Made by a program: the position numbers and the translations under genes. Below are positions 26,919-35,096 of a stretch of 58,988 bases of DNA, piece after piece. Origin of the DNA: an uncultured Eubacterium sp. (GTDB lineage Bacteria; Bacillota; Clostridia; Lachnospirales; Lachnospiraceae); NCBI RefSeq assembly GCF_937958975.1, contig NZ_CALGRE010000055.1:1-58988 (forward strand), in the 5' to 3' direction. A model generated the notes under the pieces. That model worked only from the letters and a program-made list of their open reading frames with translations, ran no database searches and was not told the DNA's origin. Each line of letters begins with the position of its first letter. Position 1 is the first letter of the stretch.

Positions 26919-27099
26919 GAAAATCCCCCTTTTAAGATTCTTTTAATAATAAAGTATACAAAAAATATTAATAATATTTAAAGAATGTTTTACTTTAGTG
27001 TAACACTGAGTAAATTAAAAATAAATTGTATTTATATTATTACATTATGCAAAATTAAATTTTAGTTATCAAATTATAAATAATTTATTTCTAGAATGC

Positions 27100-27128
27100 T
27101 TGATTTATTTTAGATAACAAGCTATACT
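27100..27128 (+). promoter_or_regulatory. Promoter of the radical-SAM repair pair
   Basis: TTGATT (27100-27105) and TATACT (27123-27128) are 17 nt apart. The predicted start near 27135 is covered by a LexA box. The rest of the 254-bp gap from 26919 is very AT-rich and shows nothing else. Confidence 0.65.
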
Positions 27129-27137
27129 AACATATAT

Positions 27138-27151
27138 AGAACAAATGTTCG
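27138..27151. promoter_or_regulatory. LexA (SOS) box
   Basis: The sequence AGAACAAATGTTCG contains GAAC-AAAT-GTTC and matches the Gram-positive LexA operator CGAACRNRYGTTCG at 13 of 14 positions. It lies just after the -10, about +3 to +16, where LexA would block transcription. Confidence 0.8.
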
Positions 27152-27172
27152 AATTAACAAGGAGGTACAGTC

Positions 27173-28504
27173 ATGGAGATACAGCAGAATATGAGTATTG
27201 CAGAAAAACTAAAAATTCTTACAGATGCAGCAAAATATGATGTGGCATGTACCAGCAGCGGTGTTGACAGGAGTAATGGTGGAAAGGGAATGGGAGATAC
27301 CCATGCCTGTGGAATCTGCCACAGTTTTTCATCGGATGGGCGCTGTGTTTCATTGCTTAAAATTTTATATACAAATGAATGCATATATGATTGTAAGTAT
27401 TGTATTAACAGGAAATCAAATGATGTTCCCCGTGCGTCCTTTACACCGGATGAGGTGTGCAAATTAACAATTCAGTTTTATAGGAGAAATTATATAGAAG
27501 GATTATTTTTAAGTTCGGGCATTTTAAAGAATCCTGATTTTACTATGAGTTTGATTTACGAGACTGTATGGAAATTGCGGAATGAGCATCAGTTTTACGG
27601 TTATATTCATGTAAAGGCTATTCCGGGGACATCGCCTGCGATTATTGAAAAAATAGGTTTTCTGGTAGATAGAATGAGCACAAATTTAGAACTTCCAACA
27701 AGGGAGGGTCTAAAGAAACTTGCACCGAATAAGAGCCAGAAAAACATCTTGGCTCCTATGAGGCAGATACAGGCGGGAACCGGAAATCTACTTGCAGCGA
27801 AAGGTGATGGCTACAGTCTGATTACAAGGCAGGGAACAGAAAAAAAGTCAAAATTTGTTCCGGCCGGTCAGAGCACACAGATGATTATAGGCGCTACGCC
27901 TGAGACCGATTACCAGTTGATGTCAGTGACTGAATATATGTACAAAGAATATAAAATGAAAAGAGTATTTTATTCAGCTTTCGTGGATGTCAATCATAAT
28001 ATAGATGCCCCGGCTCCGATGGGGCCAAATCCTTTACTTCGTGAACATAGGTTATATCAGGCGGATTGGCTGTTGCGATACTATGGATTTGCAGTAAAGG
28101 AACTGCTAAATGAAAAAAGACCGAATTTTAATGTGGTATTAGACCCCAAATGCGATTGGGCGGTAAATCATTTGGAAAGGTTTCCCGTCGAAATCATGAA
28201 AGCAGATTATTATACACTTTTGAGAGTTCCGGGACTCGGAGTAAAATCAGCGCGTAGAATCGTTTCGGCTAGAAGATATGGTCCCCTGGATTTTCAGAGT
28301 TTAAAAAAGATGGGGGTTGTCCTGAAGAGAGCGGCATATTTTATAACATGTAATGGTAAGACAATGTTCCCCATTCGTATGGAACAGGATTTTATTGCGA
28401 GATGTCTCGCTGATTCTGACAGGAGGCAGATGTTTGATATTGAAAAAGATACTACTTATAAACAGATGACTTTAATGGATTTGGAGGTGAGTAAAAGTGG
28501 CTGA
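27173..28504 (+). CDS. Putative DNA modification/repair radical SAM protein
   Basis: This 443-residue protein has the radical-SAM cluster motif CXXXCXXC at Cys70, Cys74 and Cys77, plus extra cysteines at 26, 46, 49 and 58. A helix-hairpin-helix near residues 348-367 (LLRVPGLGVKSARRIVSARR) suggests DNA binding. It matches the TIGR03916 family, which always pairs with a DUF4130/uracil-glycosylase-linked protein; that partner follows here with an 8-bp overlap. The chemistry is unknown. A LexA box over the promoter supports a role in the DNA damage response. A GGAGG site precedes the ATG. Confidence 0.88.
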   Translation: MEIQQNMSIAEKLKILTDAAKYDVACTSSGVDRSNGGKGMGDTHACGICHSFSSDGRCVSLLKILYTNECIYDCKYCINRKSNDVPRASFTPDEVCKLTIQFYRRNYIEGLFLSSGILKNPDFTMSLIYETVWKLRNEHQFYGYIHVKAIPGTSPAIIEKIGFLVDRMSTNLELPTREGLKKLAPNKSQKNILAPMRQIQAGTGNLLAAKGDGYSLITRQGTEKKSKFVPAGQSTQMIIGATPETDYQLMSVTEYMYKEYKMKRVFYSAFVDVNHNIDAPAPMGPNPLLREHRLYQADWLLRYYGFAVKELLNEKRPNFNVVLDPKCDWAVNHLERFPVEIMKADYYTLLRVPGLGVKSARRIVSARRYGPLDFQSLKKMGVVLKRAAYFITCNGKTMFPIRMEQDFIARCLADSDRRQMFDIEKDTTYKQMTLMDLEVSKSG

Positions 28505-29258
28505 TATCACATTAGTATGTGATGACACCTTTGATGGTATTATGACAGCAATATATGACGGGTGGGTCTTAATGAATAGAGGAAATAAAGTAAACATACA
28601 TCCGGGAAAAAATTATACACCTACATTTTTTTCGGAGTTTGTTCCTATTAAGACAAATTTGGACAAGGCTGTAAAAGTAGCAACATCTATAAGGATAAAA
28701 ATTTCTGTAGAGGCGTATACTATGGTTTATCGTGCATGTATGCATTTTGATGAAGATAGAGCAGATACAGTATTTGAATTTTTAAAATTGGGATATAGGA
28801 TTGGAGCCAGAGTTACCAAAATGCTGGGAAACCCTTATGTAATGCGTTTGCTGGAATTGAGCAGAAAGGTAGCAAATGAGGCGCACTTATTCAAGGAGTT
28901 TATTCGATTTGATGAATTAAAAGGTGGAGTTTTATTGGGAAAAATTGAACCGAAGTGTGATGTAACTCCTTTTCTCGCACAGCACTTTGAGAGCAGATTT
29001 CCGGAGGAAGATTGGATTATATATGATATCAGAAGGAAAAAAGCTGCGGTTCATAAGCATAATATGGATTCCGTGTTAGTGGAGGGACAGGATATTGTGG
29101 CATTGACAGAAGATTTACAGAAAAATGATGAATATCGGGAATTATGGAAAGTATTTTTTGACACAATAGGGATTGAAGCCAGATATAATCCGAGATGCCA
29201 GCAGACACATATGCCACAGTGGTATAGGAAGCATATGACAGAAATGAAAGAAGGATAA
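28497..29258 (+). CDS. DUF4130 (TIGR03915-type) DNA metabolism protein
   Basis: The 253-residue protein starts at a GTG after GGAGGTG and overlaps the radical-SAM gene by 8 bp, which implies coupled translation. Motifs such as CDDTFDGIMTAIYDGW, the helical centre VFEFLKLGYRIGARV, LKGGVLLGKIEPKCDVTPFLAQHF and RYNPRCQQTHMPQWYRKHM match the DUF4130 family. In other species this domain is fused to a uracil-DNA-glycosylase-like domain, absent here. It probably works with the radical-SAM protein on damaged or modified DNA; its own activity is unknown. Confidence 0.85.
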   Translation: MADITLVCDDTFDGIMTAIYDGWVLMNRGNKVNIHPGKNYTPTFFSEFVPIKTNLDKAVKVATSIRIKISVEAYTMVYRACMHFDEDRADTVFEFLKLGYRIGARVTKMLGNPYVMRLLELSRKVANEAHLFKEFIRFDELKGGVLLGKIEPKCDVTPFLAQHFESRFPEEDWIIYDIRRKKAAVHKHNMDSVLVEGQDIVALTEDLQKNDEYRELWKVFFDTIGIEARYNPRCQQTHMPQWYRKHMTEMKEG

Positions 29259-29275
29259 ACTTTTCATGTTCATTC

Positions 29276-29304
29276 TTCACTTTTCATTGCTTTAGTGTTA
29301 TACT
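29276..29304 (+). promoter_or_regulatory. purL promoter
   Basis: TTCACT (29276-29281) and TATACT (29299-29304) are 17 nt apart. A 43-nt block from 29269 aligns without gaps, 31 identities, to the purE promoter region, suggesting shared purine control. Confidence 0.6.
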
Positions 29305-29385
29305 ATCGAAGTAGTTTTGCCATAGAACGGATTTATGACAAAAAAATAATAACACAAGATTATTGTACTATTCTAGGAGGAATCG

Positions 29386-32300
29386 ATGAGTAAAGTTAAG
29401 CGAGTGTATGTAGAAAAGAAACAGCCATTTGCTGTTACTGCAAAAGAACTTACAGAGGACATTAAAGGATATCTGAAGATGGATGCACTAAAAGAAGTAA
29501 GAGTGCTTGTAAGATATGATGTTGAAAATCTATCGGAAGACACATATAAGACAGCATTGAATTCTGTTTTTTCAGAGCCGCCTGTTGATGATGTATACGA
29601 GGAAACATTCCCATACGACGCGGACACATCAAAAGTGTTCAGCGTAGAATATTTACCGGGACAGTTTGACCAGAGAGCAGATTCGGCAGTACAATGTGTT
29701 AAGTTTTTAAATGAAGATGAAGAGCCTGTTATCAAGACTGCTACTACCTATGTTTTAGTTGGTGATATTACAGAGGAACAGTTTGAGCAGGTTAAAAGTT
29801 ATTGTATTAATCCTGTAGACTCAAGAGAGACGGGATTAGAAAAACCTGAAACATTAGTTACAGAGTTTGACGAACCGGCAGACGTGATTGTGTTTGATGG
29901 TTTTAAAGACATGGATGAAGCGCCATTAAAAGAACTTTATGATTCCCTCGGATTAGCTATGACATTTAAGGATTTTCTTCATATACAGAATTATTTTAAG
30001 AATGAAGAAGAAAGAAATCCATCCATGACAGAAATAAGAGTATTAGATACTTATTGGTCTGATCATTGTCGTCATACAACGTTTAATACAGAGCTTACGG
30101 ATGTTAAGTTTGATGATGGATATTATAATGAGCCGATAGAAAAAACATATGAGAGTTATTTAGAAACAAGAAAAGATGTTTTTGGTGATAGAAAAGACAA
30201 ATTTGTCTGTCTTATGGATTTGGCTTTAATTGCAATGAGGAAATTGAAAAAAGAAGGCAAGCTGGACGACCAGGAAAAGTCAGATGAAATTAACGCATGC
30301 AGCATTGTTGTTCCGGTAGAAGTGGATGGACAGATAGAGGAGTGGTTAGTAAACTTCAAAAATGAAACACATAATCATCCTACAGAAATTGAACCTTTTG
30401 GTGGAGCTGCTACATGCCTTGGCGGCGCTATCAGAGACCCATTGTCAGGACGTACTTATGTATATCAGGCTATGCGTGTTACCGGTGCAGCAGACCCTAC
30501 AAAACCAATGAGCGAAACGTTGAGTGGCAAGCTTCCACAGAAAAAGCTGGTACAGGGTGCGGCAGACGGTTATAGTTCATATGGAAACCAGATTGGACTT
30601 GCTACAGGATTGGTAAAAGAGATATATCATCCTGATTATGTGGCAAAGAGAATGGAAATAGGCGCTGTTATGGGTGCGGCTCCAAGAAGAGCAGTACAGA
30701 GACTTACTTCTGACCCGGGAGATATTATTGTGCTTCTTGGTGGAAGAACAGGACGTGATGGATGTGGTGGTGCTACAGGTTCCTCCAAAATTCATACAGA
30801 AGAATCTATTGAAACCTGTGGTGCAGAAGTTCAGAAAGGTAATGCTCCGACAGAGCGTAAGTTACAGAGATTATTTAGAAGAGAAGAAGTCAGCCATATT
30901 ATTAAGAAATGTAATGACTTTGGTGCAGGTGGCGTATCAGTAGCAATAGGAGAGTTGGCAGATGGACTCCATATTAATTTGGATAAGGTTCCTAAAAAAT
31001 ATGCAGGTCTTGATGGTACAGAGATTGCTATTTCCGAGTCACAGGAGAGAATGGCTGTAGTTGTTGATAAGAATGATGTAGAGCAATTCTTAAAATATGC
31101 CAACGAGGAAAACTTGGAGGCCACTGTTGTTGCAGAGGTAACAGAGGAACCAAGACTTGTTTTAGAGTGGAGAGGAAAAGAAATTGTAAACCTTTCAAGA
31201 GCGTTTCTTGATACAAATGGAGCACATCAGGAAACAGCTGTTGAAGTTGATATGCCGGATAGTGATAAGAATTTCTTCCATAAACCTGTTGTGAATAATG
31301 TAAAGGATAAATGGTTAGAAACTCTTTCAGATTTGAATGTGTGTTCACAGAAAGGGCTGGTGGAAAAATTTGATGGTTCTATCGGTGCGGGTTCTGTGTT
31401 TATGCCACATGGTGGAAAATATCAGAAGACAGAGACACAGACGATGGTTGCAAAACTTCCGGTATTAACCGGAAAATGTGATACTGTGACGATTATGAGT
31501 TATGGTTTTGACCCATATTTGTCAAGCTGGAGTCCATATCACGGAGCAATTTATGCAGTCGTAGATTCTATTGCAAAAGTAGTTGCCAGCGGTGGTGATT
31601 ATAAAAAGATTCGCATGACTTTCCAGGAATATTTTAGAAGAATGACAGAAGACCCACGTCGTTGGAGTCAGCCATTTGCTGCACTTCTTGGCTCCTATGA
31701 TGCGCAGATGGGATTTGGTCTGCCTTCTATTGGTGGTAAGGACAGTATGTCAGGAACGTTCAATGATATTGATGTTCCGCCGACACTTGTTTCCTTTGCA
31801 GTAGATGTCGCAAAAGAGCAGGACATTATTACTCCGGAATTTAAAGCCGCAGGAAATAAAATTGTTAAATTTGAAATTGTAAGAGACCAATATGAGAAAC
31901 CGGTATATGATGAAGTAATGAAATTATATGACCACATTCATGACATGATTCAAAAAGGGGTTATTATTTCAGCATATGCTTTGGATAGCAAGGGTGTAAT
32001 ACCGGCGGTCAGCAAGATGGCATTTGGTAATAATATTGGTGTAAGTATTAGTGGAAGAATACCGGGAGCAGAATTGTTTACGCCTTCGTTTGGGGATATT
32101 GTTGCTGAAGTACCGGCAGATAAGTTGGACGATATTACGGCAAGTTATGTTCTTATCGGTGAGACGAACGATAAAGCGGTATTCGAGTATGGATATGATG
32201 TAATTCCTATGGAAGAAGCATTAAAAACTTGGGAAAAGCCATTGGAAAAAGTATTCCCAACCAGAAGCCATAAAGATACATCCTCTATAGATACACCGAT

Positions 32301-33141
32301 TTATGATAAGGGAAGCATTTATGTATGTAAGAATAAGATAGCGAAACCTACGGTATTTATTCCTGTATTTCCGGGAACAAACTGTGAATATGATACTGCA
32401 AAGGCATTTGAAAAAGCCGGAGCTAATGTTATTACTAAAGTGTTTAAAAATCTTACACCGGAGGATATCAGAGATTCGGTTAAGATTTTTGAAGATGCTA
32501 TTTCACAGTCGCAGATTATTATGTTCCCAGGTGGATTTAGTGCAGGTGATGAACCGGATGGTTCAGCAAAGTTCTTTGCCACAGCATTTAGAAATGCAAA
32601 AATAGAAGAAGCAGTGCATAAATTGTTGAATGAAAGGGATGGACTTGCCCTTGGTATTTGTAACGGCTTCCAGGCATTGATTAAGTTAGGACTTGTTCCA
32701 AATGGAAAAATCACAGGTCAGGATGCCGATGCACCGACACTTACTTATAATACAATTAACCGCCATGTATCTAAAATGGTTTATACGAAAGTTGTTTCAA
32801 ACAAATCACCTTGGCTGCAGGAGGCAGAGCTTGGTGGTGTGTATGTGAATCCGGCATCTCACGGTGAGGGACGCTTTGTTGCACCGGAAAGCTGTATTAA
32901 AGAACTTTTTGCAAACGGTCAGGTTGCAACGCAGTATGTCAATGAGCAGGGACAACCTACTATGGATGAAGAGTGGAATGTGAATGGTTCATACTATGCG
33001 ATTGAGGGTATTACAAGTCCGGATGGAAGATGCTTTGGTAAGATGGCTCATATAGAGAGAAAAGGTAATTCTGTTGCCATGAATATTTATGGTGAACAGG
33101 ACCTTAAGGTATTTGAATCCGGTATAAAATATTTTAAATAA
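29386..33141 (+). CDS. purL: Phosphoribosylformylglycinamidine synthase, single chain
   Basis: PurL converts FGAR to FGAM using glutamine and ATP. At 1251 residues it is the single-chain clostridial/streptococcal form that joins the PurS-like, PurL and PurQ parts, so no separate purS or purQ is needed. The catalytic centre shows TYWSDHCRHTTFNTEL, KNETHNHPTEIEPFGGAATCLGG and GGKDSMSGTF. The C-terminal glutaminase has FPGTNCEYDTAKAF and the nucleophile Cys near residue 1092 in LGICNGFQAL, with SHGEGRF further on. An AGGAGG site precedes the ATG. It stands apart from both other purine operons. Confidence 0.96.
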   Translation: MSKVKRVYVEKKQPFAVTAKELTEDIKGYLKMDALKEVRVLVRYDVENLSEDTYKTALNSVFSEPPVDDVYEETFPYDADTSKVFSVEYLPGQFDQRADSAVQCVKFLNEDEEPVIKTATTYVLVGDITEEQFEQVKSYCINPVDSRETGLEKPETLVTEFDEPADVIVFDGFKDMDEAPLKELYDSLGLAMTFKDFLHIQNYFKNEEERNPSMTEIRVLDTYWSDHCRHTTFNTELTDVKFDDGYYNEPIEKTYESYLETRKDVFGDRKDKFVCLMDLALIAMRKLKKEGKLDDQEKSDEINACSIVVPVEVDGQIEEWLVNFKNETHNHPTEIEPFGGAATCLGGAIRDPLSGRTYVYQAMRVTGAADPTKPMSETLSGKLPQKKLVQGAADGYSSYGNQIGLATGLVKEIYHPDYVAKRMEIGAVMGAAPRRAVQRLTSDPGDIIVLLGGRTGRDGCGGATGSSKIHTEESIETCGAEVQKGNAPTERKLQRLFRREEVSHIIKKCNDFGAGGVSVAIGELADGLHINLDKVPKKYAGLDGTEIAISESQERMAVVVDKNDVEQFLKYANEENLEATVVAEVTEEPRLVLEWRGKEIVNLSRAFLDTNGAHQETAVEVDMPDSDKNFFHKPVVNNVKDKWLETLSDLNVCSQKGLVEKFDGSIGAGSVFMPHGGKYQKTETQTMVAKLPVLTGKCDTVTIMSYGFDPYLSSWSPYHGAIYAVVDSIAKVVASGGDYKKIRMTFQEYFRRMTEDPRRWSQPFAALLGSYDAQMGFGLPSIGGKDSMSGTFNDIDVPPTLVSFAVDVAKEQDIITPEFKAAGNKIVKFEIVRDQYEKPVYDEVMKLYDHIHDMIQKGVIISAYALDSKGVIPAVSKMAFGNNIGVSISGRIPGAELFTPSFGDIVAEVPADKLDDITASYVLIGETNDKAVFEYGYDVIPMEEALKTWEKPLEKVFPTRSHKDTSSIDTPIYDKGSIYVCKNKIAKPTVFIPVFPGTNCEYDTAKAFEKAGANVITKVFKNLTPEDIRDSVKIFEDAISQSQIIMFPGGFSAGDEPDGSAKFFATAFRNAKIEEAVHKLLNERDGLALGICNGFQALIKLGLVPNGKITGQDADAPTLTYNTINRHVSKMVYTKVVSNKSPWLQEAELGGVYVNPASHGEGRFVAPESCIKELFANGQVATQYVNEQGQPTMDEEWNVNGSYYAIEGITSPDGRCFGKMAHIERKGNSVAMNIYGEQDLKVFESGIKYFK

Positions 33142-33149
33142 TTCATATG

Positions 33150-33169
33150 ACTGCTGCTTCGGCAGCAGT
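33150..33169 (+). terminator. TTCG-loop hairpin after purL
   Basis: ACTGCTGC-TTCG-GCAGCAGT is a perfect 8-bp stem with a very stable tetraloop, 9 nt after the purL stop. Only a short T run follows and the next gene starts 30 nt later, so termination may be partial. Confidence 0.6.
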
Positions 33170-33198
33170 TTGTAAAAGTAGTTTGAATGGAGATAAAG

Positions 33199-33804
33199 AT
33201 GAGTTACTTAAAAAGTTTAAAATGGGAAATGATATTATTTTCTCTGATGAGTATTGTCATGGGGATACTTATGTGGTTATATCCTAGTAAAATAATGACC
33301 ACGGTTTGTGCTGTTCTGGCTACTATCTTGTTTGTTATGGGAGTGCGTTGTATTCTTGAGTATCGACGAAAAAATGCAATTCAGGATTTTTATAGATATG
33401 AACTTGTGGCCGGGGTTGCACTGATTGCAGGAGGTGTGGTTGTTCTTTCCTGTATGAATTTGATTTTATCTATTGTTACCTATGTGGTTGCAATTATTAT
33501 TATAGTCAGTGGGCTTATGAAAATAGAAAATGCAATAGATTTAAAAAAAATGGGAAGTAATTGGATTCCACTATTGACATTTGCGATTATATGTATTTTA
33601 CTGGGAGTATCAGTTTTAATGATGCCAATGAATAAAAATGATAATGGTTCGAAAACAGCAGGTGATTTCTTTATTCAATGTACAGGCATTATTTTTGCAG
33701 TTACAGGTTTTATCGATTTAATTACTACTTTAGCGATATCAGGAAAGATTAAGGAATGGACGGTAGAACAGCTCACATATAGAGCAGGGAAAGATAAAAA
33801 TTAG
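33199..33804 (+). CDS. DUF308 (HdeD-like) membrane protein
   Basis: The 201-residue protein has about six membrane segments in three hairpin pairs and the pattern GILMWLYPSKIMTTVCAVLATILFVMGVRCIL, as in the DUF308/HdeD family of small membrane proteins. Function is unknown in Gram-positives; E. coli HdeD is tied to acid stress. I chose ATG 33199, seven bases after GGAG, over an ATG four codons earlier that lacks a site. It follows purL closely and is closed by two hairpins. Residues 150-160 (MNKNDNGSK) form the main loop outside the membrane. Confidence 0.7.
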   Translation: MSYLKSLKWEMILFSLMSIVMGILMWLYPSKIMTTVCAVLATILFVMGVRCILEYRRKNAIQDFYRYELVAGVALIAGGVVVLSCMNLILSIVTYVVAIIIIVSGLMKIENAIDLKKMGSNWIPLLTFAIICILLGVSVLMMPMNKNDNGSKTAGDFFIQCTGIIFAVTGFIDLITTLAISGKIKEWTVEQLTYRAGKDKN

Positions 33805-33849
33805 AATTTAAAAATAGTTGACGGTCAACTTGTTATAAAAAAGAATAGA

Positions 33850-33906
33850 GACACTGTAAAATATAAATATGCAATGCATGTCCTCGAAAGTGTCGTTTTC
33901 TTTTTT
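33850..33906 (+). terminator. Terminator after the DUF308 gene
   Basis: GACACT (33850-33855) pairs with AGTGTC (33889-33894), followed by GTTTTCTTTTTT. The loop is long (33 nt) with an inner ATGCA/TGCAT pair. Confidence 0.5.
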
Positions 33907-33944
33907 ATATAAATTAATCTCTCTTAACCCCAAGAGAGCGGGGG

Positions 33945-34005
33945 ACTGAAGAAAAAAATAGGGTGTCGAAAGGTTTTAGACCTTTCGATACCCTATTTTT
34001 TCAGT
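33945..34005. terminator. Bidirectional terminator between the DUF308 and degV genes
   Basis: A long stem joins ACTGAAGAAAAAAATAGGG to CCCTATTTTTTCAGT with an inner TCGAAAGGT/ACCTTTCGA stem and a 5-nt loop. It ends one base before the degV-type stop codon and serves both convergent genes. CTCTCTT/AAGAGAG (33919-33938) is a smaller hairpin beside it. Confidence 0.85.
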
Positions 34006-34006
34006 T

Positions 34007-34885
34007 TTATAATGTTTCAAATTTTCTAATTACGCCAAGTCCTATAGGATATGGTCCGGTATGAACAGCAGATACAATACCGATAGCAACGTTAGTTTCG
34101 GAATTTAATTGAATATCGAGGGTTTCTTCGACTTCGTTCATAAAATGAACTCCCTCAGATTTATCATATCCATATCCCACCGATACAATAAAGTTTTCTT
34201 TTCCATTTTCATTTAGATATTTTTGGGCGGCTGATAGAACCTTGCTCTTTAGTTTATTTCTGTTTCTGCCGATTCCGCCAAGACTAATGTCTCCATCTTT
34301 CATAATAATAACGGGTTTAACATCTATTTTGCTGGCAGCAGAGGCTACCTTCCCAATACGTCCTCCCATCTGTAGATAGTCAAGGGAACCCACGGTAAAA
34401 AATATTCTTGCACTATCCATCAGTTTTTCAAGTTTTATAAGAGATTCATCTAATGAAATGCCGGCATCTCTCATTCTAACCATCTGGTCGATAATGAGTG
34501 CCTGTGTAACAGTATTTTGTTTCGAGTCAATGACTATAATTCGGGCATTTGGGTTTTCTTCTTCAATTAATCCCTTGGCATTCATTGCGGAATTATAGGA
34601 ACCGCTAAAAATAAGGGTTATCGTAAAACAAACGACAGGTAACCCCTGGTCGGTAAATTGTTTGAATGTAGTATAATAGCTATCCACACTAGGAAGTGAG
34701 GTTTTAGGATATACAGAAGGGTTGGTTACCATTTTTTCATAACATTCATTTCTGGTAATATCTATTCCATCTCTATAATAATTTTCTCCGTCAAAAGAAA
34801 CAGAAAGAGGCACAATTGTAATATCATGTTCTTGAGTATAATTTTGTGATAAATCACAAGCACTATCGCTGATAATTTTGTACAT
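34007..34885 (-). CDS. DegV family fatty-acid-binding protein
   Basis: The 292-residue protein has the DegV fold pattern: YKIISDSACDLS at the N terminus, TSLPSVDSYYTTF, the fatty-acid-site region TITLIFSGSYNSA, and GGRIGKVASAASKIDVKPVI. DegV/FakB proteins carry fatty acids to the FakA kinase. I start at ATG 34885 after AAGGAG (spacing 12, rather long); an ATG at 34906 lacks a site, and longer extensions run upstream of the predicted transcript start. No fakA is in the window. A palindrome at its transcript start may be an operator. Confidence 0.85.
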   Translation of the reverse strand: MYKIISDSACDLSQNYTQEHDITIVPLSVSFDGENYYRDGIDITRNECYEKMVTNPSVYPKTSLPSVDSYYTTFKQFTDQGLPVVCFTITLIFSGSYNSAMNAKGLIEEENPNARIIVIDSKQNTVTQALIIDQMVRMRDAGISLDESLIKLEKLMDSARIFFTVGSLDYLQMGGRIGKVASAASKIDVKPVIIMKDGDISLGGIGRNRNKLKSKVLSAAQKYLNENGKENFIVSVGYGYDKSEGVHFMNEVEETLDIQLNSETNVAIGIVSAVHTGPYPIGLGVIRKFETL

Positions 34886-34907
34886 AGACTTTAAAAACTC
34901 CTTCATA

Positions 34908-34922
34908 TAGTATTCAATACTA
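34908..34922. promoter_or_regulatory. Palindrome at the degV-type transcript start
   Basis: TAGTATT-C-AATACTA is a perfect 7+1+7 inverted repeat lying at about -2 to +13 of the predicted start. The half-sites TAGTA and TACTA, five bases apart, resemble the FapR operator as I recall it. Confidence 0.45.
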
Positions 34923-34926
34923 CATA

Positions 34927-34954
34927 AGTATAGCACATATATGTTAATAATCAA
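34927..34954 (-). promoter_or_regulatory. Promoter of the degV-type gene
   Basis: On the minus strand TTGATT (34954-34949) and TATACT (34932-34927) are 16 nt apart, 42 nt ahead of the chosen start codon. Confidence 0.6.
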
Positions 34955-35033
34955 TATTATTTTAGCAAAATAAAAAATAAATACAGATTTTACATATATA
35001 ATTATATCCACATATATAAAATAAACACACGTT

Positions 35034-35062
35034 TTGACCCCAATATTATTATGTGTTACAAT
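35034..35062 (+). promoter_or_regulatory. Promoter of the DUF2079 gene
   Basis: TTGACC (35034-35039) and TACAAT (35057-35062) are separated by 17 nt, about 35 nt before the start codon. Confidence 0.65.
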
Positions 35063-35096
35063 ATAAATAATACAAATTCAGAAAGAGGATTGTGAA

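Noticed and set aside
34886..35011. 42-residue hydrophobic N-terminal extension of the DegV protein
   Set aside because: The promoter predicted at 34927-34954 lies inside it, and the DegV domain starts at the chosen ATG.
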